Shown here piece by piece: positions 47,451 to 60,359 of a stretch of DNA of 64,000 nt. Source of the DNA: Arctopsyche grandis (lineage: Eukaryota; Arthropoda; Insecta; Trichoptera; Hydropsychidae). The notes below the pieces were generated by a model. That model searched no databases, was not told where the DNA came from, and saw nothing but the letters and a program-made list of their open reading frames with translations. The translations under genes and the position numbers were made by a program. Within the stretch, counting starts at the first letter, position 1; each line of letters opens with the position of its first letter. The stretch spans positions 22,463,501 through 22,527,500 of the forward strand of contig NC_135365.1 of NCBI RefSeq assembly GCF_051622035.1, given 5' to 3'.

Positions 47451-47726
47451 TAACGGGACTCAGCAAGTGCCCGAACAAAGAATACGCCGGAGTTCTCACA
47501 GAAAAAAAACACTGACCACGGTAGACTATTACGTGCCTAGAAAATAGATACAAATATGGATCGGGGAATCTGTGGTCAGCAACTTTCTCCTTTATAAGGA
47601 GGTACACACGGTAGATCAGATTATTTTGGAGTGAGCGGTAGACCACTGGAATTGTTGAATAAATGCTGTGAAACGACTTTCATTTGGACACTTCATTTGG
47701 ATCCTAAATCCACCCCTACGCAACAA
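47451..47726 (+). mobile_element. Solo LTR, type 1 (5' end missing)
   Basis: Starts GGATTAGGCTAACGGGAC and ends CCTACGCAACA. It contains CTTTATAAGGAGG (TATA-like) and GTTGAATAAATGCTGTGAA (polyadenylation-type signal). It is followed at 47915-47989 by a second 3' fragment of the same LTR. Confidence 0.7.
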
Positions 47727-47914
47727 TACTTGCATACATATATGCTTTTTGCAACAAGTTTTCACTGATTTCTAGTGGAAGGCTAGTTTCGAAAAATCAT
47801 TTTTGATTAGGTTATTTGTACCCATCTAAATTCCTCGTCTCACAATTTAAAGTACCTATGTACATATACTTAGTTCACAGCACCTCAGGTATACTCAGTT
47901 CACAAGCACATACC

Positions 47915-47989
47915 TCTTGAATCGTTGAATAACTGCTGTGAAGCGACTTTGACATTTCATTTGGATCCTGAACCCATCCCTACGCAACA
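47915..47989 (+). mobile_element. LTR type 1, 3' fragment
   Basis: GAATCGTTGAATAACTGCTGTGAAGCG to CCCTACGCAACA matches the final 75 bases of the type 1 LTR. The AATAAA has become GAATAACTG. Confidence 0.7.
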
Positions 47990-48476
47990 ATACTATTGCA
48001 TATTTACAAGTAAGAAACATCGATATTGGCAACACCAATATTATATTCAACAAGTTTTATTTATAATTAATATAGAAAAATAATACCAAACGAAACTGCG
48101 AAGCAACTATGAAATTGAGTATGGAAAAAAATATTGATCAAGAAATCTAATATAGCTATGCGAATACATATTTGCCATTCCAGCCCGCAATGCAAATATG
48201 GATAGAATATTTCCTCTAATAATGTCAACTCAATGGTCGGACGAAAGAAACAGGTTGTCAGTGGAGACAATCGAGACAATTTTGACCTGCCATTATAATT
48301 TTAAAACGACTTGCGCCCAATTTTGTAATTACATATGTGAAAGAATAAAATGATATATGTATATAGTCAAGAAATTAAAATCAACCTAAACTATCAACAA
48401 ATTATGACTGGGCTAAAAAGCATAAGATTTTTTTTATCAAAATCATAAAATAAACCATTACCTACCGACTTTTTTC

Positions 48477-48630
48477 ATGCATTATTTATTTAGCACCTAC
48501 GCTTCCCGTATCAATGCTCGACAATTATGGCAACCCTACCTATCGCTAACCCTCATCCGTCTCCAACACCACATCTCAAAAGCGTATAAAATTAACATTC
48601 CACAAAGAGACATTAGTTCAATTAACCGCA
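48477..48630 (+). pseudogene. Possible decayed Jockey-type fragment
   Basis: The frame gives [33 protein letters not shown], which resembles the TYASPVW...LQ..Q.K..KI...P block near the end of Jockey reverse transcriptases. It is short and directly followed by a long AT microsatellite. Confidence 0.4.
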
Positions 48631-48632
48631 AT

Positions 48633-49922
<1,290 letters not shown>

Positions 49923-50017
49923 CTCTAAAATAGCTCGCACGACAGAATCGGCGTTTGCCCGGCAAATCAAACGTCAAACGGGTTGCCAGAATCTGTCGAG
50001 CGAGCTATTTTAGAGAG
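49923..50017. repeat. Near-perfect 95-bp hairpin (mini foldback)
   Basis: The left arm CTCTAAAATAGCTCGCACGACAGA pairs with the reversed right arm CTCTAAAATAGCTCGCTCGACAGA (one mismatch in 24), and pairing continues weakly inward around a CAAACG-rich centre. It may be a tiny MITE or the source of a hairpin RNA. Confidence 0.85.
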
Positions 50018-50170
50018 GGGCATTCTTTTTATTTGCCGGGTCGATAAATGATACCCCAATACAAATCGATTTTTTTCACGTAATTATTAAATACATATCT
50101 ATCGTTCCACGCCTGGTAACGAGAAGTGTTCAATTCCAGCGTTTGCCGTTTTATTTTAGAGCTTAAGTAT

Positions 50171-50498
50171 AGCCAGCAGTATAGCTCAGTAGTTGTGTTA
50201 ATGCTAACTACCGAGAGGTTCCTGGGTTCAAGTTCTGGGTTGACCTCGATCGAAGAGAATTCATTCGGAGTAGTTCTGTAATGCTGCCGGTCAGACTTGG
50301 ATATTCGTGACTCCAAGCCAATTTATCTAATTTAATTGTTGAGACGGTTCCTCATCAAATTGGCAAAACCATCCTACCAACTATTTGAATATGAATTCAA
50401 ATTTATTATCTATATTTATTATTCATATATGCATAAGTTTAATACCATAGTTGTCGCTCAGGGGAAAAACCGGTAATAACATCATGGTAAAATATAAT
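50171..50498 (+). mobile_element. tRNA-derived SINE, family A
   Basis: The A box TAGCTCAGTAGT at about 50182 is close to a genuine tRNA, and the B box GGGTTCAAGTTC is at about 50224. The 3' part GTTGTCGCTCAGGGG and ATGGTAAAATATAA matches the 34.5-kb copy. Confidence 0.8.
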
Positions 50499-50844
50499 TT
50501 TTTAATTAATTTACAAATGTTGTCAATTTTATAGATTTCATTACAAAATCTTGTAAAAAGTTCATGTACATATGTACATACAAGCAAGAGATAACATTTC
50601 TCAATAGAGTGATAGAGACAGCGAATTAGAAACGTAGACACGAAAATCCCCCAATATCAAACCGTTAGATCTCTTCATTAATAGGTCTCAATTTAAGACA
50701 CGTTCTGCGGAGCACTTCCTCGAAAAAAATCATCCGAAAATGGAAAAAGAGACCCAGAGAAATGGGCGACCTAAAAACACCTCGAAGGACCATTTAGCGA
50801 AAAGTGAAAGGCTAGAGATTAATATGTCAGAAACGGAGCAGGAG

Positions 50845-51460
50845 TAGGGATTCCAATTGAGTATTCGAATTATTCATCTAATTTTTCAGTCATTAGTTAT
50901 TCGAATATTTCATCAACTATTCGAATATTATTCGTGTTTATATTTTTTTATAAACTAAATACACAAAATCGACATGAAAAAAGAGCGATGACGAAGAAGC
51001 CGACGATCATGAAGAAAATGAAATATATAATGGGGATAATTGTGATGAAAATGAAGATAATGAAGAAGATGAAATGTCTACATGTGAATTAACGGATTTT
51101 TATTCATTAAATACGGAAATGTTTGAAGAAAATCACTTTTCGATCGATAATAATCTCTACGAAATTTTAGAAAACATCAGAAAAATAGCACGAATATTTA
51201 AGAAGTCACCGGCGAAATATACATTTTTACAAGAAATCATAATGAAAAAAGAAAATAAAAAATTGAAATTATTATTGGCTGTGAAAACGAGGTGGAATTC
51301 AATGGCAACTATTATGATACGACGATTCATTCAAATGTATGCTTAGTACATATGTGATTACCTTTTTTTAAAGTTTCGAATATATTCGAATATTCGAATA
51401 GCTCTTGATTTACTATTCGATATTCGAATAGTTGAAGTCGACGAATATTTGGGATCCCTA
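50845..51460 (+). mobile_element. hAT transposon deletion derivative with 8-bp target duplication
   Basis: The flanks are AGCAGGAG at 50837-50844 and 51461-51468, an exact 8-bp duplication typical of hAT insertion. The ends are short inverted repeats (TAGGGATTCC on the left; TAGGGATCCC on the right, reversed). TATTCGAAT motifs are clustered near both ends, like subterminal transposase-binding sites. Internally an open stretch ends at the TAG near 51346. Confidence 0.9.
50985..51346 (+). pseudogene. hAT transposase fragment
   Basis: The frame reads through an acidic Asp/Glu/Asn-rich stretch, then IRKIARIFKKSPAKYTFLQE, NKKLKLLLAVKTRWNSMATI and a stop. The KTRWNS block and the IRKI..F..SP..Y.FLQ segment are typical of BED-type hAT transposases, from the part of the RNase H-like domain before the insertion. 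The BED finger, catalytic acids and C-terminal dimerisation region are missing, so it cannot act alone. Confidence 0.8.
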
Positions 51461-51474
51461 AGCAGGAGTATGTC

Positions 51475-51655
51475 GAGCAGACATACGACACACGACTTTA
51501 TATTCAGATTTTCACCACTCTATATTCTTAATATAATCACCACTTCTATGTACATATATGTATTCTTTGTAGACAGACTACACACGGCGCATCATGTTCT
51601 TCGTGTAATGCCACAATGGTCCGAAACTTTTAAATAAATAAAAGTAAATAAAAGT
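51475..51655 (+). mobile_element. LINE 3' end fragment (same tail as the 35.1-kb LINE)
   Basis: GTGTAATGCCACAATGGTCC, then TTTTAAATAAATAAAAGTAAATAAAAG, matches the 3' tail of the 45.0-kb fragment (GTAATGCCACAATGGT) and of the intact LINE. It sits immediately beside the hAT target duplication. Confidence 0.6.
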
Positions 51656-52525
51656 TGTACGTACTTATTCCTCAGTACAGAGAGTATGAGAGAAAATTAC
51701 CGAAATATTCGTCCATTATGCATATCTAAGGTCTCACCTTCTCTCATCCGCACATAGTACATACAACACATACATATTTTAGACTTGCTACATTAAGCAC
51801 CCGCCATCACCGAGAAATGCAACCATAAGCTGGGGTCTCCGGGCGAATTATTTCACTCGATCAGCCCTGGAGCGTGGCAAGAGTACGGAGAGATTCCTCG
51901 ACATTATAATGATCAAGTTTGGGTATTAGTGGTGTGATTACAATATGTGCCCAGGTCGTACAACCGATATAATCACACACACACACTCGACAAAGTCCCC
52001 GGCATTCTCGAACACTTTCAACTGGGTAATTGATATTGATAAAGGTAATGAGCCCAGAGCTCGCTTAATTACCAATTACTATATGTACTACTACTACTAC
52101 TACTACTAATACTACATACTATTATACGTAGTAGCTCTGATCGAAATTGCAATACACCTGTTAATGATATATAATAATAATCGCACGCGGTATTGTTTCC
52201 TGCGGTTTCTAATTAATTCTTGCAGACGATGATCTCATATACTACGTATTCGTTAGATCGGTGTTTCCCATACTTACATATGTACACACATATGTATGTG
52301 TTCATACCCGCTTAGAAACAGAGATTTTAAAGGGGAACCAACCTCTAATTTTGACAAAAATAATTAGATTATAAGTAGGAGGAACTTTATATCTATTTGA
52401 AAAATTTCTACCTATGAATTTGTCGTAGTAAGATAAACTTGAATATACATACATATGTACGGTAAGAAATTTTACTTTATGCAGTATTTTAGAAGGTATT
52501 TAACTATCATATTTATATTAAATTA
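51656..52525. other. No gene recognised
   Basis: Unique DNA. Holds a (CTA)n run at 52088-52108 and several CATATGTAC motifs. Confidence 0.4.
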
Positions 52526-52715
52526 TAAGAATTGTAAATAGGTTTTTGAGCTATTTTTCATTAACATTAGAATAATATAATACTATAATTACTAACGAAA
52601 TTAAATTAAAATTGTAAAATAGAAAATGATCAGTAGATCAGTAGCTATTAAAATATATATAAGACGTCTCGTTAACATAGTTTCGTCATAATAAAAAGCA
52701 TTTAAAAATCAAACA
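52526..52715 (+). repeat. Duplicated composite segment, copy 2
   Basis: Aligns with 46060-46257 across a junction between LINE 3' UTR and other sequence. It carries an insertion, AAGACGTCTCGTTAAC, where copy 1 has GTATATATTTTG. Confidence 0.8.
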
Positions 52716-53149
52716 TTAAATTATATTCAACTATATCTTGAACATAAGTAATAAAAGGATTTCTAATCTATTCAAAAATGACGTTTGATTCAGGAAAATA
52801 AGTAATTACCCCCTAAAATCTGGTAAGCTTTTAAAATATTTTGTCACATTTTGCATATGTATATATGTACATATGTATGTATGTATGTAGAAGTGTACCT
52901 TCCGAACAATATAATACAAAATGCCTTCCAAATGTATGAGATTAAAGAGCGTGAATGTTTACACTTTGGAGACGAGAAGAATAGGAGGTCATCTAGTAAT
53001 TGAAGTTTATGAAATTATAAATAGCCATTACAATAACTGTCGTATGATTAAATAATAACATTCATCTGAGCTTTCACATTCTCAGACTCTAAAAAAAGAA
53101 TACTTCCCAAGTATTCTTAAATAAATAACTATTAAAATCGTTAGTCGAA

Positions 53150-53410
53150 GTTGTTAAGGCTCGTGGTTTCCAGCTGGGAAGGTTGTTTCTTCAGGTTATT
53201 GTTAATTCGAACGATTATATTATTCCGAAAAATTCCTTCTACATATCTTTATATATTTCAAATATCAAAAGTTTGTCAAAATTTATCCATAGATTAAGCT
53301 TTGTTAAAATAATTATGAGGATAAATATCACCGAAAACATTCCAATGGATGAGTTTTGGGAAGATCGCGACGGCACAGACTAAGCATGCCAGCGTTTCTT
53401 TTACGTGTGC
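53150..53410 (+). repeat. Unclassified interspersed repeat R1, copy 2
   Basis: Shares TTCCTTCTACATATCTT, AATATCACCGAAAACATTCC and ATGAGTTTTGG with copy 3 (54355-54600) and the minus-strand copy at 12.4 kb. This copy has extra sequence in the middle. Confidence 0.45.
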
Positions 53411-54354
53411 GAATCTACATATCTAAAATAAAGTAAAAATCTGCGTGTCTGAACCTTTAATTAGTCATGAAGATGTTAAAAATAACGAATTTCACTGTAA
53501 TTAGTCAAGCAGTAGCAGCAAAAATCTTACAGATATGTACATATGTTTTGATAAGATAAGCCGGTTTCGTTTCGCGTATCACAGTTTGAACAGCCCTGTC
53601 CGTATTACATTATTACATAATTTCACAATTTTTTGCCATCGTTGGAAATTACTCATACTTGAAGGCATCGTTAGTTTATACTGCGGATGCATCGATGTCA
53701 GGGTTGTTCGCGTAATATTCGATCCAGGAAACGGCACAGGAGATGCGAAGGACATGGAAATGGCTGCGTAACGGATATTGGACATCTGAAGGATATTGAC
53801 GGGTTACAATGTTTGCCGGAGACGACGGACGTATCGTCAAAACAAAAGCATTCCGTTCCGACGATGCCTGGCAATATTCCATCGGAATTGTTCTAGGTAC
53901 ATACTTCTGTATGTATGTACATACCTATACATATGTAAGTTTGTATAATACATATATGTATATATATACATATACCTATGTATATAATGAAATATGTATG
54001 TACGTATTGCAGAGATACTGACAGTTTGGGAAACTATGCGAACGATAGCCGGGGAAAATTTTGATATTTGGAGAGCTATTTTATACATGATTTATCGATA
54101 TTGGCGAACAATATAGACGATGACTTACTATAAATGTTTCGAGTTATTGAAGCATTCTGCATAAAGGAGCCATTAATAATTTGAACGCGGCAACTTCTCG
54201 AATTTTAGTCATTTTTACAATGCCGCTATTACTCTCGCTACTTATTGCAAATTAGCTATGTAATATAGTAATGAAGCCCAAGAGCTAATATTTTGATATT
54301 TGAAATACTTTAGAAATTAGTTTAAGCGCGCAAACATACATAATCGTACCGCAC
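53411..54354. other. No gene assigned
   Basis: Bases 53535-53900 are less AT-rich, with overlapping short frames on both strands. One reads DDGRIVKTKAFRSDDAWQYS up to a GTACAT. It is too short to call. The rest is AT-rich with ATGTAC motifs. Confidence 0.3.
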
Positions 54355-54600
54355 GGTATGCCTAGGTAGATTACAGCTGTGAATGGATGTGTTTTTATTT
54401 CATTGTTAATTTTTTAGATCTTATTATTTCGACAAATTTCTTTTACATTTCTTCAAATATGGTAATCACCGTAATCGTTCACGGATCCAACCCATGTCAA
54501 TATAAGAATACAATATCAACGAAAACGCTCCATGGGGTGAGTTTTGGCCTCAATGGCTATGGAATATATTGGACGTGCTAGCGTTTTTTCACACGTTGTT
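54355..54600 (+). repeat. Unclassified interspersed repeat R1, copy 3
   Basis: Matches copies 1 and 2. Its right end, ATATTGGACGTGCTAGCGTTTTTTCACA, is repeated 51 bp later (54622-54650), so the end is locally duplicated. Confidence 0.5.
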
Positions 54601-54669
54601 GTATATTATTTCACACATTGGAATATATTGGACGTGCTAACGTTTTTTCACAAAACTACACAAAAAAAA

Positions 54670-55131
54670 CCAAAACAGCACGTAAATAGCAGTACGAAAA
54701 GTATTATTTGGTAAATTTTGTGCGGACACATTCATGTCTAACGTGACGTAGATGTAACAGCCGGTAACAGCATTGGCCGACAAAAGCTATTCATACTATA
54801 CAGTAGTGCATGTAACCGTAACGTATCAAGCAACACCGATTTTCTTTGATCACTTTGGAAATATTCACGCCCGACATGACGTCATAGTAGCGAGTGCACA
54901 CGTATTAACGAAAGTGCGCATGCGCATATTTTCGTAAATGTCATATTGTGACAATATTGACTCGACGATACGACGCAAGCAATATTGTGCCGTATCGTCG
55001 TGCTCTGTAGAGTAAATGTAGGCCGATTTTGTCTTGCACTCGGCCAAAACTTGTCTGAACGGGCCGAAACCGCGAGGTGCTGGATATATGTAGTATGAAT
55101 AGAAACTGACGTTTACGTAGGCTGTGGTGCC
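54670..55131. mobile_element. MITE-like repeat M, copy 2
   Basis: Colinear with 18091-18530 (shared ATGACGTCATAGTAGCGAGTG, GACAATATTGACT, ATACGACGCAAGC). It is 20-25 bp longer near the right end, with a CGGCCAAAACTTGTCTGAACG insertion. The ends ACAGCACGTAAATAGC and CGTTTACGTAGGCTGT are inverted. Confidence 0.6.
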
Positions 55132-56707
55132 ATACTGTAGCCGAGAACTGCTGCTGGATAGCGCGAATAGACCTTTGTTCGTTTTTTAATGAAAAAACTA
55201 CTCATAATAAAAAAAAATGCAAATGTCTTGGAAATGTTCAAATTTAATAAAATAATGCAAAATATGATTTTCCAAAAGAGATATTTCAAATCATACGACG
55301 GTTGCATATATAAATGATAAGAACATTTCAGGTCTACTAAAGCAGACTTTTATTATTGTAACTCTTAAGTTTTATAATTTAAATAAATGATACACACAAA
55401 GTGCATATGTGTATATTAAATTTCAAAATTTAATTTGAAGATTTTATTCCTATCGTTATTCACCGCCGAGGACGCATGGTCATTTGGATAAATCAAAAGA
55501 TGTTGAAAAATATTTATTTAAATTTAAAACATTTAGATGTTGAAAAATATTATAGTATCAAATTTCAAGAAAGCGTCATAGTTCAAGCCAAACGTACTAC
55601 ATAATACACATGTATGCTGTATCGTTTCCCAGTACATATGTATAAAGTTTTTCTATTGTATTAAAGTGACGTGCAATTTGTGATAATCGCGCTAATGAAA
55701 TCGCCCATAAACTATTCCGCACGCACATATGTATGTATTATACCTATACATACTACATAGAGTGCTTAGTCCACTCTTTCGATCTATAATACGTAATATT
55801 GACGAGGAGTGAGTGCGTGCCGAATTCTTATGGGGGTTTAAGTTGCGCGAAAGTCGGATAAACGAGAGGAGAACAAGAACAAACAAAACTTTGATTCTGC
55901 GCGGTTCAAACTTACTACTCAAGATAGTTTTGATTAATATTTACCGATTGTAAATAGCAATAAGTACGAAAATATTTACTCAATTTCGCGATACGCACAC
56001 ACACACACACACACACACGCACACGACACCGACAATAGCCCATACACGTAAGTATAATAGAAATTATATCACATTATTATACAAATGAAAGCAAACGTAT
56101 TAAAATACATCGTAAAGTGTTTCCTTTTTTTTTCTTCTCCGTCTCTCTCTGTGGCAACGCTCCGTAATGTTAATTTATGCGCGAGGATTAAAATATCAAA
56201 ACGGCAAAAGTCAGCGAGTGAGAATGAAAAGAAAAGAAATAATAATAATAATAATAAAAAAAATTATATATGTATGTATATAACAAAAAAAAAAAAACAG
56301 CACCGAATGTTTCCATTTCCCACGTTTTTCTCCGCTCCTTCCGTTTCCTGTAAGCACCCACAGATGATTTCTCCACTGTACTTTATTTCACCATTTTTTT
56401 TTCATTCTTTCCTTTCAAAGCAAACGACTACAACACATATCATTTTCAACCGTAAAATGTACACAGTGGAATATGTATTTGTGTATAAATAAATGTATAC
56501 ACTGTGAAGCGCGAGTTTATAAATTTTCTCCACAGTTCATTCCGATGAAAAATTACGAAAACAGGCGTTCAGCACTACTTAATCATAATTAATTCCGCCA
56601 TCTGCTGGCTAATTAAAATGATAATTCATTTTTGAATATTGTATCATTGACTGGAGAACACTTTCCACTCGAGCCAATTGATTTTCCTTTTTATGGAATC
56701 AAAATTG
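55132..56707. other. No gene recognised
   Basis: Unique DNA. Contains an (AC)n at 55993-56020 and an (AAT)n at about 56239-56258. The frame 56085-56492 (135 codons) is driven by A- and T-rich runs and is not convincing. Confidence 0.4.
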
Positions 56708-57126
56708 CCACGGCGTAGTGCACTGATAGAGCTATTGCATACCTTTAGATAGGTCGTGGGTTCAAGCACTGGCCAAAAACGCTGCTAGCGATATCTTACG
56801 GTTATTAAAACACAGATTGAGCATCTTCTGTTAGAATATTCAGATTTTTCTAGCTTAATTGTTGTGACGAATCCAATAAATCGTTATCCTCTTCTTCAAT
56901 CTCTCGAAAATTCAAGAAATTTGTTAAATCTTATAAAATGCTACCTACATAAAATATTTCTCGTAAATTTAATATCAAAAATAAATATTGACTATCCATA
57001 GATGTCTCTATTGTATTTTATGTCCTGTTATGTTTGAATAATTGTAAGTACCTATGTAAAAAATAATCTAAGTATATGTGTCGCCTTGGGATAATTCCTG
57101 TCATATGATGTATTTTATTTTATTTT
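56708..57126 (+). mobile_element. tRNA-derived SINE, family B (full length)
   Basis: The head GCCACGGCGTAGTGCACTG has an A-box-like region and GTCGTGGGTTCAAGCAC a B box. The body matches 43173-43405. The 3' part GTGTCGCCTTGGGATAATTCCTGTCA is the tail shared with family A SINEs, then TTTTATTTTATTTTA. It ends back-to-back with the next element. Confidence 0.78.
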
Positions 57127-57127
57127 A

Positions 57128-57510
57128 CATAACAGGAAGGCCTAAAATTTTTTATTACATAAATCGCTGAATTTCGAGATGCTCAATAGCACTGAGTTAA
57201 TTAATAATTAATTAAATAATTAAATCATTGAGACATCTATGGATTTAGACTTGTACATACATTTTTACATATTGTAAATAAATCAAATTCAGATATTGGT
57301 GACATAGTGCGTAGGATGCTTTTTGCCAATTTGATAGAGGAACCGTTTCAACAATGAAATCAGATAAATTGGCAATCTATGATAAGAAACGATCGATTTG
57401 GAGTCACAAATATGACTGACCAGCAGCATTAAGTATTAGCACGGGATCAGACCCGGTAACCTTTCGGTGCTTAACATAAAACGCAACCACCGAGCCGTAC
57501 TGTTGGCTGT
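57128..57510 (-). mobile_element. tRNA-derived SINE, family A
   Basis: On the minus strand the head is near 57508 (A box TACGGCTCGGTGG), the B box is GGGTCTGATCCCG, and the body is intact. The tail (CTTCCTGTTA rc) abuts the tail of the family B SINE, giving a tail-to-tail pair. Confidence 0.78.
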
Positions 57511-58587
57511 ATGTATGTACATATGTAATAAAATAAAAAAATAAAAAACAGTATCGCAAGAGTTCCACACGAAAAAGTTAAAACCAAATTATCGTACCTA
57601 TTTTTATTCTGGTCCTAAAATCAAAATACGAAAAGCTTAAATCAAAATCAAAATGAAAAAGCGAAAATCTTCGTGACGAAACTTCAAACATGATTAATCT
57701 CAATATCACAGAATTTATAATAAAGTTTTTCATTTTTGGACATACGCCTCTTCAAATCAAGCTTGGCATGTATCAATGATCAGTCATTCAGTTTTGTCAC
57801 GGATTCACTCCCACTTTATGACTTTTTTGTTTTAAACATTAATTTTATTATTTGAAGAATCTACTGAATTTCGAATAAAGTTTCTCTATTGCGATAAACT
57901 TTTCACATCATCCAGTAATCAAGTGTCCAGAAAAGAAGATTGCTTCACTGATTTTCTGTTGCTTTTGACGAGGAATAAAAACAATGCTGTAAAATCGACA
58001 TATTATATTACTGAAGAACATGAGAAAAGCCACCTATGTCATATGTACGTCGACAGAATCAAATAAAGTTTTTCGATTTAAATTCGAAATTTCGATCGAA
58101 TTTAAAACCGATTACAGACTGATTACAGAATTTAAGCCATTCATAGAAATCCCCAGTCGTCCTATAAATTAATTGCTTATCGATTTAATGCAATTTTGCG
58201 CATGTCGTTCATAGTATGCATACACGGGAAAATAAAAACATTGAACCATATAAACGTGTCGGTTTGTTGACCTACATATGTACAAATCGATTGTTTTAAT
58301 GGATGTCATCATCTCGACCGTTACGAAAACACTTTGGAAACTTCCGCATCTTCATCTTTCACACGATCGAAATAATTCTAAATATGTAATATAACTAATA
58401 GTGGTTAAATTTGACAAATCGTATGGGGGTCAAGTGCAACTTCACAGTATAGTTCGAAATCGAGGAATATTATATTGACCTGTTTTCGATAATGAACCGT
58501 ATGTTGTAGTGAATAAGTGTGGTATTTGATTGGCAGTTTTATAATATGGATTATTGTTGTATTGTAATTGATGTGAATTATATTTAC
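57511..58587. other. No gene recognised
   Basis: AT-rich unique DNA. It would be intron if the candidate exon at 58588-58623 is real. Confidence 0.4.
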
Positions 58588-58623
58588 CTGCATTTCGGCG
58601 AGTCTCGATCCGCCTGTGCTCAT
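58588..58623 (-). CDS. Candidate first coding exon of an unidentified gene
   Basis: On the minus strand GCAAAATGAGC gives a very good insect start context. It is followed by a short stretch, MSTGGSRLAEMQ, then CAG|GTAAAT, a strong donor in phase 0. An in-frame stop (TAA) lies 27 bases upstream of the ATG, so nothing coding precedes it. The 12 residues have balanced composition, unlike the AT-rich surroundings. I do not recognise the protein and could not find a following exon on this strand in the window. It may be the 5' end of a long-intron gene, or chance. Confidence 0.35.
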
Positions 58624-60359
58624 TTTGCCGCAGATTTTTTCACTTGCACAATTTATTTATATATAAAAAAAACACCTTTGAACAGTGTCAGAACAGTTCT
58701 GCTGTAATTTAGAAGAAGATTGTGAAAATCTTATGACGAAAAAGTTACGACAAACTCAATCGAGAATGAAAATTAATGAAATAACAAACGAACGATTTTT
58801 TCAGTATGTGAAAAAAAAATAAAGGAATCGTTTAATTTTAATTTTAAATTTACAGCAATATGTGGATGACTTTATTCAAATTGAATTACTTCTAATTGTG
58901 TTCTTATTTAGCTTATTATTACAATAGTTCAATTAAAATTAGGAAGTTGAATCGTACCGGAAGAGGAATTGACGCGTTATGTAATTTTCCGTTTAAATCT
59001 GACGCTAATTAAATTACAGGAAAAATTGTTCTTTGTAAACAATAATATTGATAAATTAGCGTACGGTTAATTAAATTTTAATTTATGCTGAATGATTTAG
59101 CGCCGAACAAATAAATGATGATTTCACTTTCCGACTGTGATCATCAAAAATTTGAATGTATCCATTTGTAATGATTTAACGATTACGCATCTGTGCAAAA
59201 TTTGAAAGTCATCATCGAGGTATAAATTGAATTAATATGCCGTGTAAGAAATTCACTATCAATTTTACGACAGGTCGTTCGCAGGGTTTTTATGGAGGAA
59301 ATTTACGAGTTGGTGGAAAATAAAAATCTAGGGTAAAAAATTCGGTGATTTGCATTCGAAGGTTCTATCATTATTTTGCATAAATTGAAATTAACCGAGA
59401 CGTTATCAGTTGAGGCGTCTCTTTGGCTGTCGTAACTGATAACATTTGTTGGCATATTTAATTTAAATTACATGGCAATGTTACGATTTTAACACTGGCA
59501 ATGATATCGAAGTGATGACTAGACCGTTTGTTATTATTATTGTTACTGTTTACGTAAAATAAAACAACCGTTAGTTCAGGAAATTATTAATTCAGTTGAA
59601 TCAATTATTATTAATCTGACAATTGAATGGTTGAAAATATTTCCTATTGAGATCACAAAAAGTAGGCTTCGTCCTATTTTTTTTTATTATTTAATCGTTT
59701 TTTATTAGTTGCTCGAATTTTTCGGCAACGGCACGCAAACGTTGAAGATTTTATCTAAACTTTCGTTATTTCGGCAACATGCGAAACACTTCTGGTAATA
59801 ATTATGCGCGATTTTATTATCCGGCCTCCAATAAGTCAAGTCGTATTATTTTCCGCACGCATATTGCTACGTTTTTGTCACAAAAGTTAACTTAGGTCAA
59901 AAATTATAATGAAAAACTATTTTTAGATTTTAATTGACGTTTAATTGTGTTGAAAATGAGTTTGTCGCAACAATCTTCGATGACTTTATATGGTAAGATA
60001 GCTGTCTAATGGATCATGACCATTTTGTCATCAAGGTTCACATAAAAAATTGTCTCAATACACACATATGCACATAAATACATACGTACATATATACACA
60101 TTTAACAATGGTTCAAATGATCCATTAAATGAATTTATAAATGATTCAAAGGATAAATTAGGATTGCCAACCCTCTTTACAAACCAAAAAAAAAGTTTTG
60201 AATTCAATGTTATTCTTTGGATTATTTCAACGGCATTTTTTCTGCGGATAAATAGGCTTGTAGTATTTATGATAAGAATGCAAATGAAATTTGTAACATA
60301 TGGAAAGAGGGGTCAAATAATATGGAAAAAAATCTGAATGTAATTATATTCTCCAGAAT
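58624..60359. other. No gene recognised
   Basis: AT-rich unique DNA. If the candidate exon is real, its promoter would lie at the left edge of this stretch. Confidence 0.4.

Noticed and set aside
53809..53900. Short frame DDGRIVKTKAFRSDDAWQYS before a GTACAT
   Set aside because: Looks protein-like but is bounded by a stop 10 bases upstream, with no acceptor that keeps it open over a useful length.
56085..56492. 135-codon open frame
   Set aside because: Driven by AAT, A and T runs (poly-Asn, poly-Lys); no domain, and the opposite strand is similarly open.
60050..60337. 95-codon plus-strand open frame beside the hAT MITE
   Set aside because: AT-rich composition, no recognised motif and no splice sites in a consistent phase.
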